64,000 bases of DNA from Myxococcales bacterium (GTDB lineage: Bacteria > Myxococcota_A > Polyangia > Polyangiales > Ga0077539): the NCBI GenBank assembly GCA_016792845.1, contig JAEUKH010000035.1:1-64000 (forward strand). The letters are read 5' to 3'. The position numbers were made by a program, and so were the translations under genes. The notes beneath the pieces are model-generated. The model was not told the DNA's origin. It was given only the letters and a program-made list of their open reading frames with translations, and did no database searches. Positions 54,751-62,001 of the stretch are shown here, piece by piece; within the stretch, counting starts at the first letter, position 1, and every line of letters begins with the position of its first letter.

Positions 54751-54993
54751 CTACTTCGCGCAGGCGTAGATGAAGTCGATGGCGTCTTGGACGGTCTTGA
54801 TACGGTCTGACTTCTCGTCAGGGATGTCGATGTCGAACTCTTCTTCGAAGGCGAGCGAGAGCTCGACGATGCCGAGCGAGTCGGCGCCGAGGTCTTTGAT
54901 GAACTCGCTCTCGAGCCTGATGTTCGCCAAGGGCACATCGAGGTTCTTCGCAATGACCGCCTTGACTCGCTGCTCTACGTCGTTCAGTGCCAT
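54751..54993 (-). CDS. acpP: Acyl carrier protein
   Basis: The 80-residue product is a normal ACP. The phosphopantetheine attachment residue is Ser39 in DLGADSLGIVEL, within an acidic four-helix fold, ending DAIDFIYACAK. It carries acyl chains for FabD, FabG and FabF, all encoded around it. It starts 37 nt after fabG ends. Confidence 0.98.
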   Translation of the reverse strand: MALNDVEQRVKAVIAKNLDVPLANIRLESEFIKDLGADSLGIVELSLAFEEEFDIDIPDEKSDRIKTVQDAIDFIYACAK

Positions 54994-55030
54994 CTTCGTT
55001 TTCGCCCGTCTAAAGCGCTCTTCGCGCTGG

Positions 55031-55777
55031 TTACATGTACAGCCCGCCGTTGACCCCGAGCACCTGGCCGGTCACATACGCGGCCTCGTCTGAAGCAAGG
55101 TAAGCCACCGCGGCGGCCACGTCGGCCGCAGACCCGAGGCGGCCTGCGGCGGTCGACTCTCGGAGCTTTTGCTGAAGCTCGTCAGAGAGCCCCGCGGTCA
55201 TCTCGGTCTCGACAAACCCCGGCGCCACGACGTTGGCCGTCACGCCGCGCTTCCCGTACTCCTTCGCGAGCGATTTCGTCAAGCCGACGAGGGCGCTCTT
55301 GGTGGCCGCGTACACCGACTGCCCGGCGTTGCCGCTCTGCCCCACCACCGACGAGATCATCACGATGCGCCCGTACCGCGCGCGGATCATGGTCTTCACC
55401 GCCGCCCGCGCCAGCGCGATGGCCCCGAACACGTTGGTCTGAAACATCTTCGCGACATCGTCGTCGCGCATCATCGGCAAGAGCCCGTCGACGTTGACCC
55501 CCGCGTTCGACACCACCACCCCGAGGCTCTTGTGGTCGCGCACGATGCCCGCGACGGCGTCGTTCACCGCCTCGGTCGAGCCCACATCGAAGGGCACGAT
55601 GAAGCCCGCGCCGCCCGCGGCCTCGACCAGCGCCAGGGTCTCTTCGGCGGCCTCGCGGCGCGCGTTGTAGTTGATCGCGACGCGGGCCCCTTGCCGCGCG
55701 AGGGTGAGCGCGATGGCGCGACCGATACCCCGCGAAGCGCCGGTCACCAAGGCGACCCGGCCATCAAGACGAAACAT
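55031..55777 (-). CDS. fabG: 3-oxoacyl-ACP reductase
   Basis: The 248-residue product is a short-chain dehydrogenase with the NADPH motif TGASRGIGRA, the NAG motif (VSNAGVN) and the catalytic Ser-Tyr-Lys (ISSVVGQSGNAGQSVYAATKSA). It ends VLGVNGGLYM, as FabG does. It reduces 3-oxoacyl-ACP to 3-hydroxyacyl-ACP. Its ATG at 55777 lies 14 bp inside the 3' end of fabD, so the two are probably translationally coupled. Confidence 0.97.
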   Translation of the reverse strand: MFRLDGRVALVTGASRGIGRAIALTLARQGARVAINYNARREAAEETLALVEAAGGAGFIVPFDVGSTEAVNDAVAGIVRDHKSLGVVVSNAGVNVDGLLPMMRDDDVAKMFQTNVFGAIALARAAVKTMIRARYGRIVMISSVVGQSGNAGQSVYAATKSALVGLTKSLAKEYGKRGVTANVVAPGFVETEMTAGLSDELQQKLRESTAAGRLGSAADVAAAVAYLASDEAAYVTGQVLGVNGGLYM

Positions 55778-56738
55778 CACAATACCCCGCTGTTTCGAGG
55801 GCCGCCGCGGCGGCCTCAAGGCTCTCCGGGTCGCTCACCGAGAGCACCGTCGCGCCCTTCTGAACACGCTTGATGAGCCCCGCGAGCACCCGCCCGGGGC
55901 CGATCTCGACGAAGGTCGTCACCCCCGCGGCGAGCATCGCGCGCACCGAGTCGGCCCACCGAACGGCCCCGTCGGCCTGGGCCACGAGGAGGGCCCGACA
56001 GTCGCCGGCGTCGCGATGAATCGCCGCGTCGACGTTGGCCACCAGGGGCACCCCCAAGGGCCCGAATTGCACCGCCCCGAGCCCCTCGGCGAGGGCCTGC
56101 GCCGCGGGCTTCATCAGCGCACAGTGGAAGGGCGCGCTCACGTTGAGCGGCATCGCGCGGCCGCGGTGCTCGGCGGCCAGAACGCCCACCCGCGCCACGG
56201 CGTCGGCGTGACCGGCGATCACCACCTGGCCCGGCGCGTTGAAGTTCGCCGTCGAGACCACGCGCCCCGGGAGCTCGGCCTCGACCGCGGCGCAGAGCTT
56301 CACCACCAAGGCGTCGTCGAGCATGACCACCGCGCTCATGGCGCCCACCCCCGGCGGCACCGCGTCTTGCATCGCGCGACCCCGCAGGCGAAGGAGCCGC
56401 GCCGCGGTGGCGAGGTCGAGCGCGCCCGCGGCCACGAGGGCGCTGTACTCACCGAGAGAGTGCCCCGCCACGAGCGAAGGCGCGAGGGTCGGGCAGCGCA
56501 CCCGGAGCGCCGCGAGGCAGCCGAGGCTCGCGGCCAGGATCGCCGGCTGGGTGTTGGCGGTGAGGGTCAGGGTCTCGACGGGCCCCCCAAAAACCAACGA
56601 CGAGAGCGAGGGCGAATCGCCCAGACTCTCGTCGACGGTGTCGAAGACCGCGCGGGTCGCCGCGAAGGCTTCGAACATCGAGCGCCCCATGCCGACCTCT
56701 TGGGCACCCTGACCAGGAAACACGAACGCTACGCTCAT
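55764..56738 (-). CDS. fabD: Malonyl-CoA:ACP transacylase
   Basis: The 324-residue product has the FabD motifs FPGQGAQ, the nucleophile Ser94 in AGHSLGEYSAL, Arg in LRGRAMQ, and His in SAPFHCALMKP. It loads malonyl groups onto ACP. The ATG at 56738 has GGGAG 7 nt upstream; an earlier ATG at 56765 lacks this. fabH and plsX, usually placed between rpmF and fabD, are absent here. Confidence 0.96.
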   Translation of the reverse strand: MSVAFVFPGQGAQEVGMGRSMFEAFAATRAVFDTVDESLGDSPSLSSLVFGGPVETLTLTANTQPAILAASLGCLAALRVRCPTLAPSLVAGHSLGEYSALVAAGALDLATAARLLRLRGRAMQDAVPPGVGAMSAVVMLDDALVVKLCAAVEAELPGRVVSTANFNAPGQVVIAGHADAVARVGVLAAEHRGRAMPLNVSAPFHCALMKPAAQALAEGLGAVQFGPLGVPLVANVDAAIHRDAGDCRALLVAQADGAVRWADSVRAMLAAGVTTFVEIGPGRVLAGLIKRVQKGATVLSVSDPESLEAAAAALETAGYCDVSS

Positions 56739-56786
56739 CGTGGACTCCCTGAGTGGGACGCTCAAACGCGGCCGGGCGCGACGCGC

Positions 56787-56984
56787 TCAGCCTTCGGCGG
56801 CCGGCGTGGCCTTGGCCACCACCTGCTGGCCGTCGTAGAAGCCGCAGGCGCCGCAGACGCGGTGCGGGAGCTTCACTTCGCCGCAGTTGGGGCAGCGCAC
56901 GATGCCGGGGGCGCTGACTTTGTCATGGTTTGCACGGCGCATGTCGCGCTTGGTACGCGAGGTCCTACGCTTCGGTACGGCCAC
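56787..56984 (-). CDS. rpmF: Large-subunit ribosomal protein bL32, zinc-binding form
   Basis: The 65-residue product begins [20 protein letters not shown] and has the four-Cys zinc site in [18 protein letters not shown] (the C+ form). It is a 50S subunit protein. The order DUF177-rpmF-fab genes is conserved in many bacteria and links ribosome assembly with lipid synthesis. It starts 5 nt after the end of the DUF177 gene. Confidence 0.98.
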   Translation of the reverse strand: MAVPKRRTSRTKRDMRRANHDKVSAPGIVRCPNCGEVKLPHRVCGACGFYDGQQVVAKATPAAEG

Positions 56985-56989
56985 GGTGA

Positions 56990-57574
56990 TTACTCCTTCT
57001 TGGGGTTCTTGGTGACAAATGAGAGTAGCGGCGCGAGCCGAGGATCAACCTTCGATGCCTCGACCAGTCGGTCGCTGAGGTGGCCCCCCGATGCCTTCGC
57101 GTCGGGCGCCACCAGCGGCCGGGGGCACTCGCCCTCGTGCCGCGGATGAACGGGCGCTTCGAGCAGAATCTGCTCACGAAGCCAATGTGCGAGATCAATC
57201 TTGCCGTCGCTGTAGACGTCGGTGTCGAGCTCGTCGCGGGTGAGCTCGACCTCGGAGCCCGGCCCCTTGGCCGCCTGCCGACCGCGCGCCTTCTCAGCGG
57301 GCTCGAGCACCAGCGTAAACTCGCCCGCGAGGCGCAGCGGGAAGCGCTCAAGGCAGGCCACGCACTCGGCCGTGGCGGGCAGCGCGAAGTTGCCCGAGAG
57401 CGTCACATCGCGGCCGTCGACGTCGAGACGGAGCGCCGCCTCGCCGGGGCCGGCGGCCTCGAAGTCGGTGCCCGCGAACACCGTGCCGGCCCACGCGGGG
57501 TCGAGCACGAGGTCGAGCGACAAGCCCTCTTCTGTGGGGATCGAATCGAAGGTCAGAACCGGCGGCGCAGACAT
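56990..57574 (-). CDS. yceD: DUF177 / YceD family protein
   Basis: The 194-residue product belongs to the DUF177 (YceD) family by its context before rpmF and by its core: [22 protein letters not shown], then [23 protein letters not shown] and a CPRPL motif. YceD is required for normal 23S rRNA levels in E. coli and plants. The ATG at 57574 follows a GTG at 57577; neither has a good Shine-Dalgarno sequence. It is the first gene behind the strong promoter at 57611-57639. Confidence 0.92.
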   Translation of the reverse strand: MSAPPVLTFDSIPTEEGLSLDLVLDPAWAGTVFAGTDFEAAGPGEAALRLDVDGRDVTLSGNFALPATAECVACLERFPLRLAGEFTLVLEPAEKARGRQAAKGPGSEVELTRDELDTDVYSDGKIDLAHWLREQILLEAPVHPRHEGECPRPLVAPDAKASGGHLSDRLVEASKVDPRLAPLLSFVTKNPKKE

Positions 57575-57610
57575 CACAAAACCAAATGGCTGGGGTGCGA
57601 AAGGCGCGCG

Positions 57611-57639
57611 ACACTAGAGAGCACCGCCCATGCTGTCAA
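57611..57639 (-). promoter_or_regulatory. Sigma70-type promoter of the yceD-rpmF-fab-acpP-rpiB operon
   Basis: On the minus strand TTGACA (-35, 57634-57639) and TAGTGT (-10, 57611-57616) are exactly 17 nt apart, giving a leader of roughly 30 nt to the first ATG. It is the best consensus match in the window. Confidence 0.72.
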
Positions 57640-57718
57640 GCGCCACCCACCGCAATCGCACACCCGCCGCCGCTTTCGGCTGCCCCCGACCGGCGTGCTA
57701 CGACAGAATCACCCAACC

Positions 57719-58522
57719 ATGACGCGGCTTGTCGGCTTCTTCTCGAACCAGGGCGACCGTCTTCAATGCGCCACCGCGGCCGAGCGCGAGGCCCTCGGCT
57801 TCGACGCCGGGCGGAGCGACGGCTGGGGCGTCGGGAGCTACCACGCGGGCGAGGTCATCGTGCGTAAGCGGCCGGGCGACGCGCGGGCCTCGGTGGGCCT
57901 CGCCGAGGTCGTCGAGGGGCTGCGGGCGCCCTGCGCGGTGGCCCACGTGAGGCGCGCCACCGCGGGGGCCCGGAGCCTTGAGAACACCCACCCGTTTCGC
58001 TTCCGCCGGTGGCTCTTCGCGCACCTCGGCACGGTGATGACCGAGGCCCCGCAGCGCCGAGAGCTCCACGAGATGGTGCCTGAATTTCTCGCGCGCAGCG
58101 TGCACGGTCAGACCGACAGCGAGTGGCTCTTTCACCACCTCCTCGCGGGCCTCTGGGAGACCGGCCGCCTCGACGACGACGGGCTCGAGCGCGCGCAGAT
58201 CGTGGCCTCGGTGCGGGGCTCCCTCGACGCCCTCGACGCGCGGCTCGGCCTCAAGGCGCCGATGGCCTTCGTGCTCACCCAGGGTCACGTCATGCTCGCC
58301 TTCTCGCGCGGCGTCGACGCGGCCTGGGTGCGCCGCCAGGGGGTGCGCGACTGCCCGGCCTGCAAGCGCTCGCAGGCCGCCGATGAGGCGCTGAAGTACT
58401 TCATGTTCGCCGCGGGGGGCGCCGTCGAGGCCCCGGGGTGGCGGCGGCTCCCGTCGAGCCCCGAGGGGGCCTTCGTCTCGGTCGACGGCCACCTCGACGC
58501 CGCGGTGACGGCGCTCGAATGA
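57719..58522 (+). CDS. Class II glutamine amidotransferase-like protein with Thr in place of the N-terminal Cys
   Basis: The 267-residue product resembles the YafJ-type class II amidotransferases: MTRLVGFFSNQGD, SDGWGVGSYHAG (the GWG motif), VAHVRRATAG, ENTHPFRFRRWLFAHLGTV and SVHGQTDSEWLFHHLL. In this family the residue after Met is the Cys nucleophile; here it is Thr2. Met removal would expose Thr, which is a nucleophile in other N-terminal-nucleophile hydrolases, so the enzyme could still hydrolyse amides with altered chemistry, or be inactive. It overlaps the following lipoprotein gene by ATGA. A CPAC motif occurs near residue 222. Confidence 0.85.
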   Translation: MTRLVGFFSNQGDRLQCATAAEREALGFDAGRSDGWGVGSYHAGEVIVRKRPGDARASVGLAEVVEGLRAPCAVAHVRRATAGARSLENTHPFRFRRWLFAHLGTVMTEAPQRRELHEMVPEFLARSVHGQTDSEWLFHHLLAGLWETGRLDDDGLERAQIVASVRGSLDALDARLGLKAPMAFVLTQGHVMLAFSRGVDAAWVRRQGVRDCPACKRSQAADEALKYFMFAAGGAVEAPGWRRLPSSPEGAFVSVDGHLDAAVTALE

Positions 58523-59097
58523 AGGGCCTCGCCGCGGCGCTCGGGGGCGCAGGCCTGGTGAGCCTCGGCTGCGCCGCCGCGCCCGAGCCCCTGCCCTCGC
58601 GGCTCCGGGTCTTGGCCCCTGACTACGCCCGCTCGGCGCCCCCCGCGCGCCCCGGCGCGGCCCTCACCGGGCGCAGCGTCTCGGTGGTGCTCGACCCCGA
58701 CCGCGACCGGGCGACCCGCTGCGTGCGGCGCTACCTCGACGCCCTCGGCGCAGGCGACGTCGACGCGGCCCTCGGCGAGCTCGCGCCGGTGATCGGCGGC
58801 ACCACCCCGGGCGCCGAGCAGCTCCGCGAGACCCTGAGGGCGCGGCACCAGCAGTGGGCTCCGAGCTTCGCCGCCGCGCAGGGCCTTGAGCTCGTGGCCC
58901 CGAGCCTCTGCGCCCAGCACCGCGAGTGCCGACAGGCGGTGCTCGGGCCCGGCGACTGGTTCGCCGTCTGGAGGCTCGGCCCCCGCGCGACGCGCAACGG
59001 CCTCGCGCCGCCCGAGAGCGCGGTGCTCAGGGTCGTCGACGGCGAGGCCCGCATCGTGGGCCTCAGCACCGCGTCGCTCGCCCCGTCTCGGTTCTGA
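58519..59097 (+). CDS. Small lipoprotein, unknown function
   Basis: The 192-residue product has a lipobox (GLVSLGC, Cys18) and a mature part with a helix-rich segment (ATRCVRRYLDALGAGDVDAAL) and three further Cys, two of them close together (SLCAQHRECRQAV) and probably disulphide-bonded. The NTF2-like pattern (RRYLDALGAGDVDAALGELAPV) is suggestive. It is coupled to the amidotransferase-like gene and its stop codon overlaps a palindrome. Confidence 0.78.
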   Translation: MKGLAAALGGAGLVSLGCAAAPEPLPSRLRVLAPDYARSAPPARPGAALTGRSVSVVLDPDRDRATRCVRRYLDALGAGDVDAALGELAPVIGGTTPGAEQLRETLRARHQQWAPSFAAAQGLELVAPSLCAQHRECRQAVLGPGDWFAVWRLGPRATRNGLAPPESAVLRVVDGEARIVGLSTASLAPSRF

Positions 59098-59139
59098 TGT
59101 TCACACCGTCAACATTGAATGTTGACAGCGCACACATCA
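59095..59139. promoter_or_regulatory. Extended palindrome filling the gap between convergent genes (copy 2 of the recurring motif)
   Basis: ATGTTCAC (59097-59104), ACC, GTCAACAT (59108-59115) matches the 33492 site. Its second half is also one arm of a perfect 9-bp inverted repeat, GTCAACATT (59108-59116) and AATGTTGAC (59118-59126), with a 1-nt centre. A third, degenerate half (GCACACAT, 59130-59137) extends it. The whole region runs from the TGA of the lipoprotein gene to the TGA of the convergent TPR gene and is nearly self-complementary. Confidence 0.65.
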
Positions 59140-60015
59140 CCGCCGCTGGCCGTTGGCGCCTGGGGTCGAGAGCTCGAAGAGATAGTTTCGCGCGTCTTGG
59201 GCGACGCTGCCGTAGGGGTACCTCCGCAGGAGGTTTCTGAGGGTGGTGCGGGCGTCGCCGAACTGTTGGAGGTCGACCTGGCATTGGGCGATCTTGAAGA
59301 GGGCGTCGTCGGCGGCCTCGCGGTCGTTGCCGTCGGCGACCCCTTGGAGGATGACCACCGCCTCGCGCTGCCGCCCGAGGTGTCGGAGCGCGTCGGCTTG
59401 GGCGATGCGCACCATGGGGATGTGCCCGGCGTCGTCTTTGAGCCTGATGGCTTCGTCGTACGACTCGTTGGCTTCGGCGTACCGGGCCATGCGCGCGTGC
59501 TCGAGGCCGCGCTCGTAGGCGACCACCGACAGGTCGACCCTGAACCGATCGACGACGTCTTGGAACATCGCCAGCTCGACCGCCGAGAGGCGCTCGCGGC
59601 GCAGCTGCTCCCACGCCTCGACGGCCTCTTGGCGGCGGCCGTCGCGCACGAGGTCGTAGAAGGCCTGGGCGCGCTGATCGAGCTGGGTGCGCTCTTCGCG
59701 CTCGCGGAGCGCCGCCGAGAGCTCTCGCCGCGCGACGTCTTCGCTGCGCCGCAGCCCCCTGATCTCGACGTCTTTCTCGCGGATCGAGGCGTCGAGCCAG
59801 AGCTTGATGCCGCCGAAGATCACCACCACGAAGAGCACGTAGGCGGTGGCCGAGTTGACCGTGATGCGCCGCTCGTACCCGGCCTGTCGGCGCGCGATCG
59901 ATTTGACGTCGGCCGACAGGGCGGCGGTGAGGTTGTTGGTCTTGATGATGAGTCCGCGCGATTCAATGATCTCGCGCTTGATCTCTCGAAACTCATCGGG
60001 CTCTCGGCTTGACAC
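59137..60015 (-). CDS. Membrane-anchored TPR protein
   Basis: The 292-residue product has a cytoplasmic N-terminus of about 50 residues, one TM helix (ATAYVLFVVVIFGGIKLWL), a coiled-coil stretch (REKDVEIRGLRRSEDVARREL) and C-terminal TPRs (YAEANESYDEAIRLKDDAGHI, AADDALFKIAQCQVDLQQFGDARTT). The layout resembles YbgF/YfgM-type periplasmic TPR proteins. The GTG at 60015 is the only reasonable start; it has no clear Shine-Dalgarno sequence. Confidence 0.82.
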   Translation of the reverse strand: MSSREPDEFREIKREIIESRGLIIKTNNLTAALSADVKSIARRQAGYERRITVNSATAYVLFVVVIFGGIKLWLDASIREKDVEIRGLRRSEDVARRELSAALREREERTQLDQRAQAFYDLVRDGRRQEAVEAWEQLRRERLSAVELAMFQDVVDRFRVDLSVVAYERGLEHARMARYAEANESYDEAIRLKDDAGHIPMVRIAQADALRHLGRQREAVVILQGVADGNDREAADDALFKIAQCQVDLQQFGDARTTLRNLLRRYPYGSVAQDARNYLFELSTPGANGQRR

Positions 60016-60116
60016 GGTGCACGTCGGTTAGCAGCCCCGCGGGGGCGGCGGCAAGTCGGCGGTGCTTGCAGCCAGGCCCCGAAGCTGGTAGGTGCGCCGC
60101 CGAGGACACTGCCGAC

Positions 60117-60692
60117 ATGGGCCAGATCTACGACATCAACGACGTTCGCCGCGGCCAGAAGCTCGACATCGAGGGCCAGCCCTTTCAAGTAGTCACGGTT
60201 GACTTTCGCAAGCCGGGCAAAGGCACCCCGTCGACCGTGGTCAAGATGAAGAACATGATCACCGGCGCCGTGCTCGAGAAGACCTACAAGGCCGGCGAGA
60301 AGCTCAGCGGCGCCGACGTCGAAGAGCGCGACATGCAGTTTCTCTACCCCGAGGGCGACCAGCTCGTTTTTATGGACAATGAGTCCTTCGAGCAGACCCA
60401 CGTCGCCGCCGCGGCGGTCGAAGAGAACCGGGGCTTCCTCCTCGACAACGCCACCTGCGCGGTGGTGCTCTACAACGGCCGCCCGATCGGCATCACCCTG
60501 CCGACCTTCGTCGAGATGGAAGTGATCGAGACCGAGCCCGGCTTCAAGGGCGACACCGCGAACAACGTGCTCAAGCCCGCGACCTTCAAGACCGGCGCCG
60601 TGGTGCCCGTGCCGATCTTCATCAACGTCGGCGACTGGATCAAGATCGACACCCGCACCGGCGAGTACGTCGAGCGCGTCGCCAAGCGGTGA
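60117..60692 (+). CDS. efp: Translation elongation factor P
   Basis: The 191-residue product has EF-P domain order: an N-terminal KOW-like domain with the modification loop RKPGKGTPS (Lys35, equivalent to Lys34 of E. coli) and two OB domains ending GDWIKIDTRTGEYVERV. EF-P rescues ribosomes stalled at polyproline, which matters here because many proteins in this window have long Pro-rich linkers. The loop Lys and the coupled epmA gene point to beta-lysylation. Confidence 0.97.
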   Translation: MGQIYDINDVRRGQKLDIEGQPFQVVTVDFRKPGKGTPSTVVKMKNMITGAVLEKTYKAGEKLSGADVEERDMQFLYPEGDQLVFMDNESFEQTHVAAAAVEENRGFLLDNATCAVVLYNGRPIGITLPTFVEMEVIETEPGFKGDTANNVLKPATFKTGAVVPVPIFINVGDWIKIDTRTGEYVERVAKR

Positions 60693-61837
60693 ATCGGGTC
60701 TCGGGCCGCGTCTACGCCCGCCCGTCGCTCGCCCGGGTGGTGCTCCTCGTGGGCACCGAAGCCCGCACCTATCCCTGCTCACCCTCGCTCTCGACCCCCG
60801 CCGGGGCCCTCGTACAGCTGCACCTCGACGCCGACGGTGTTGCCCGCGCGTGCGAGCTCGTGGCCTTGGCCCAGCGCGACCCTTTCGCGCCCGGGGCCGA
60901 GACCCGTCGCTTCGCGCTCGACGCCGTGGCGGGCCATCTTCGCACGCGCAGCGCCATCGCCCGCGCGCTCCGCGATCACCTCGACGGCGCGGGCTTCGTC
61001 GAGGTCGACACCCCCGCGGTGGTGCCGAACCCCGGCAACGACCCCCACCTCGCGTCGTACCCCGTAGGCCCCGTCGGCTGGCTCAGCACCTCGCCCGAGT
61101 ACCACCTGAAGCGCCTCGTCACGGGCGGCGTCTCGCAGTGCTATCAGTTCGCGCGGTGCTGGCGCGCCGACGAGCTCGGGGCGCGGCACCAGCCCGAGTT
61201 TACGATGCTCGAATTCTACCGCGCCTGGGCCCCCCTCGACGCGGTGCTTCACGACACCGAGGCCCTGGTCGTGACGGCCTTCTGCGCCGCCGGCGGCGAC
61301 GGTCGGCGCCTCACCCGCGGCGGCCGCGAAATCGCCCTCGACCGCCCCTTCGCGCGGCTGACCGTGCGCGAGGCCTTCGCGCGGTGGGCCCCCGAGGTCG
61401 GCGACCCCATCGCCCTCGCCGCCCGCGACGAAGCGCTCTACTATGAGGTCTTTTCGAGCCGCGTCGAGCCCATGCTCGGGCGCGAGCGGGCGACCTTCCT
61501 GACGGGCTTCGCCAGCGTGCAGGCCTCGCTCGCGAGGGTCGACCCGGGCTGCCCCGAGACCTGCCTGAGGGCCGAGCTCTACATCGACGGCGTCGAGCTC
61601 TGTAACGCCTTCGACGAGCTCACCGACCCGGTCGAGCAGCGGGCGCGCTTCGCCGCCGACAACGTCACCCGCGCGGCGCTCGGGCGCCCGGTGTACCCGC
61701 TCGACACAGCCTTCTTGAGCGCCCTCGACGAGGCCATGCCGCCGAGCGCGGGCAACGCCCTCGGCTTCGACCGCCTCGTGATGCTCGCCACCGGCGCCCC
61801 GAGCCTCGACGCCGTCATCGCCTTCCCGCGGCGCTAG
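60689..61837 (+). CDS. epmA: EF-P--lysine ligase EpmA (GenX/PoxA)
   Basis: The 382-residue product is a truncated lysyl-tRNA-synthetase paralogue lacking the anticodon-binding domain. It shows class II motifs FVEVDTPAVVPNPGNDPHL, STSPEYHLKRL, CWRADELGARHQPEFTMLEFYRA and GNALGFDRLVML, matching EpmA. It attaches beta-lysine to the EF-P loop Lys. Its GTG start overlaps the efp stop as GTGA, so production is coupled. EpmB, the lysine 2,3-aminomutase that makes the preferred substrate, is not in the window. Confidence 0.95.
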   Translation: MNRVSGRVYARPSLARVVLLVGTEARTYPCSPSLSTPAGALVQLHLDADGVARACELVALAQRDPFAPGAETRRFALDAVAGHLRTRSAIARALRDHLDGAGFVEVDTPAVVPNPGNDPHLASYPVGPVGWLSTSPEYHLKRLVTGGVSQCYQFARCWRADELGARHQPEFTMLEFYRAWAPLDAVLHDTEALVVTAFCAAGGDGRRLTRGGREIALDRPFARLTVREAFARWAPEVGDPIALAARDEALYYEVFSSRVEPMLGRERATFLTGFASVQASLARVDPGCPETCLRAELYIDGVELCNAFDELTDPVEQRARFAADNVTRAALGRPVYPLDTAFLSALDEAMPPSAGNALGFDRLVMLATGAPSLDAVIAFPRR

Positions 61838-62001
61838 AGACGCGACAAAGTCGTCGGACCGAGCACCGCGAAGGGGCGCAAGTGATGCAAGGCGACGGGG
61901 CGAAGACGGGATGTTGGCCCGTCGAGACCCGGCAACGCAGCAGCGCGCCGCGGACCTAAAGTGGGGCGACGGGAGACTACTTGGTCGCGTCTGTAGGCGC
62001 C

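Noticed and set aside
53572-54810. Long plus-strand open frame antisense to fabF
   Set aside because: The fabF frame has full catalytic motifs; the antisense frame is Arg/His/Gly-rich with no recognisable feature. The same holds for antisense frames over groEL, the coiled-coil gene and the vWA genes.
60009-60034. Perfect TTGACA as a possible -35 for efp
   Set aside because: No -10-like sequence lies 16-18 nt downstream on the plus strand, and the site overlaps the start codon of the divergent TPR gene.
61838-62001. Possible small RNA or gene in the 164-bp gap after epmA
   Set aside because: No start with a ribosome site, no stable hairpin and no promoter could be identified.
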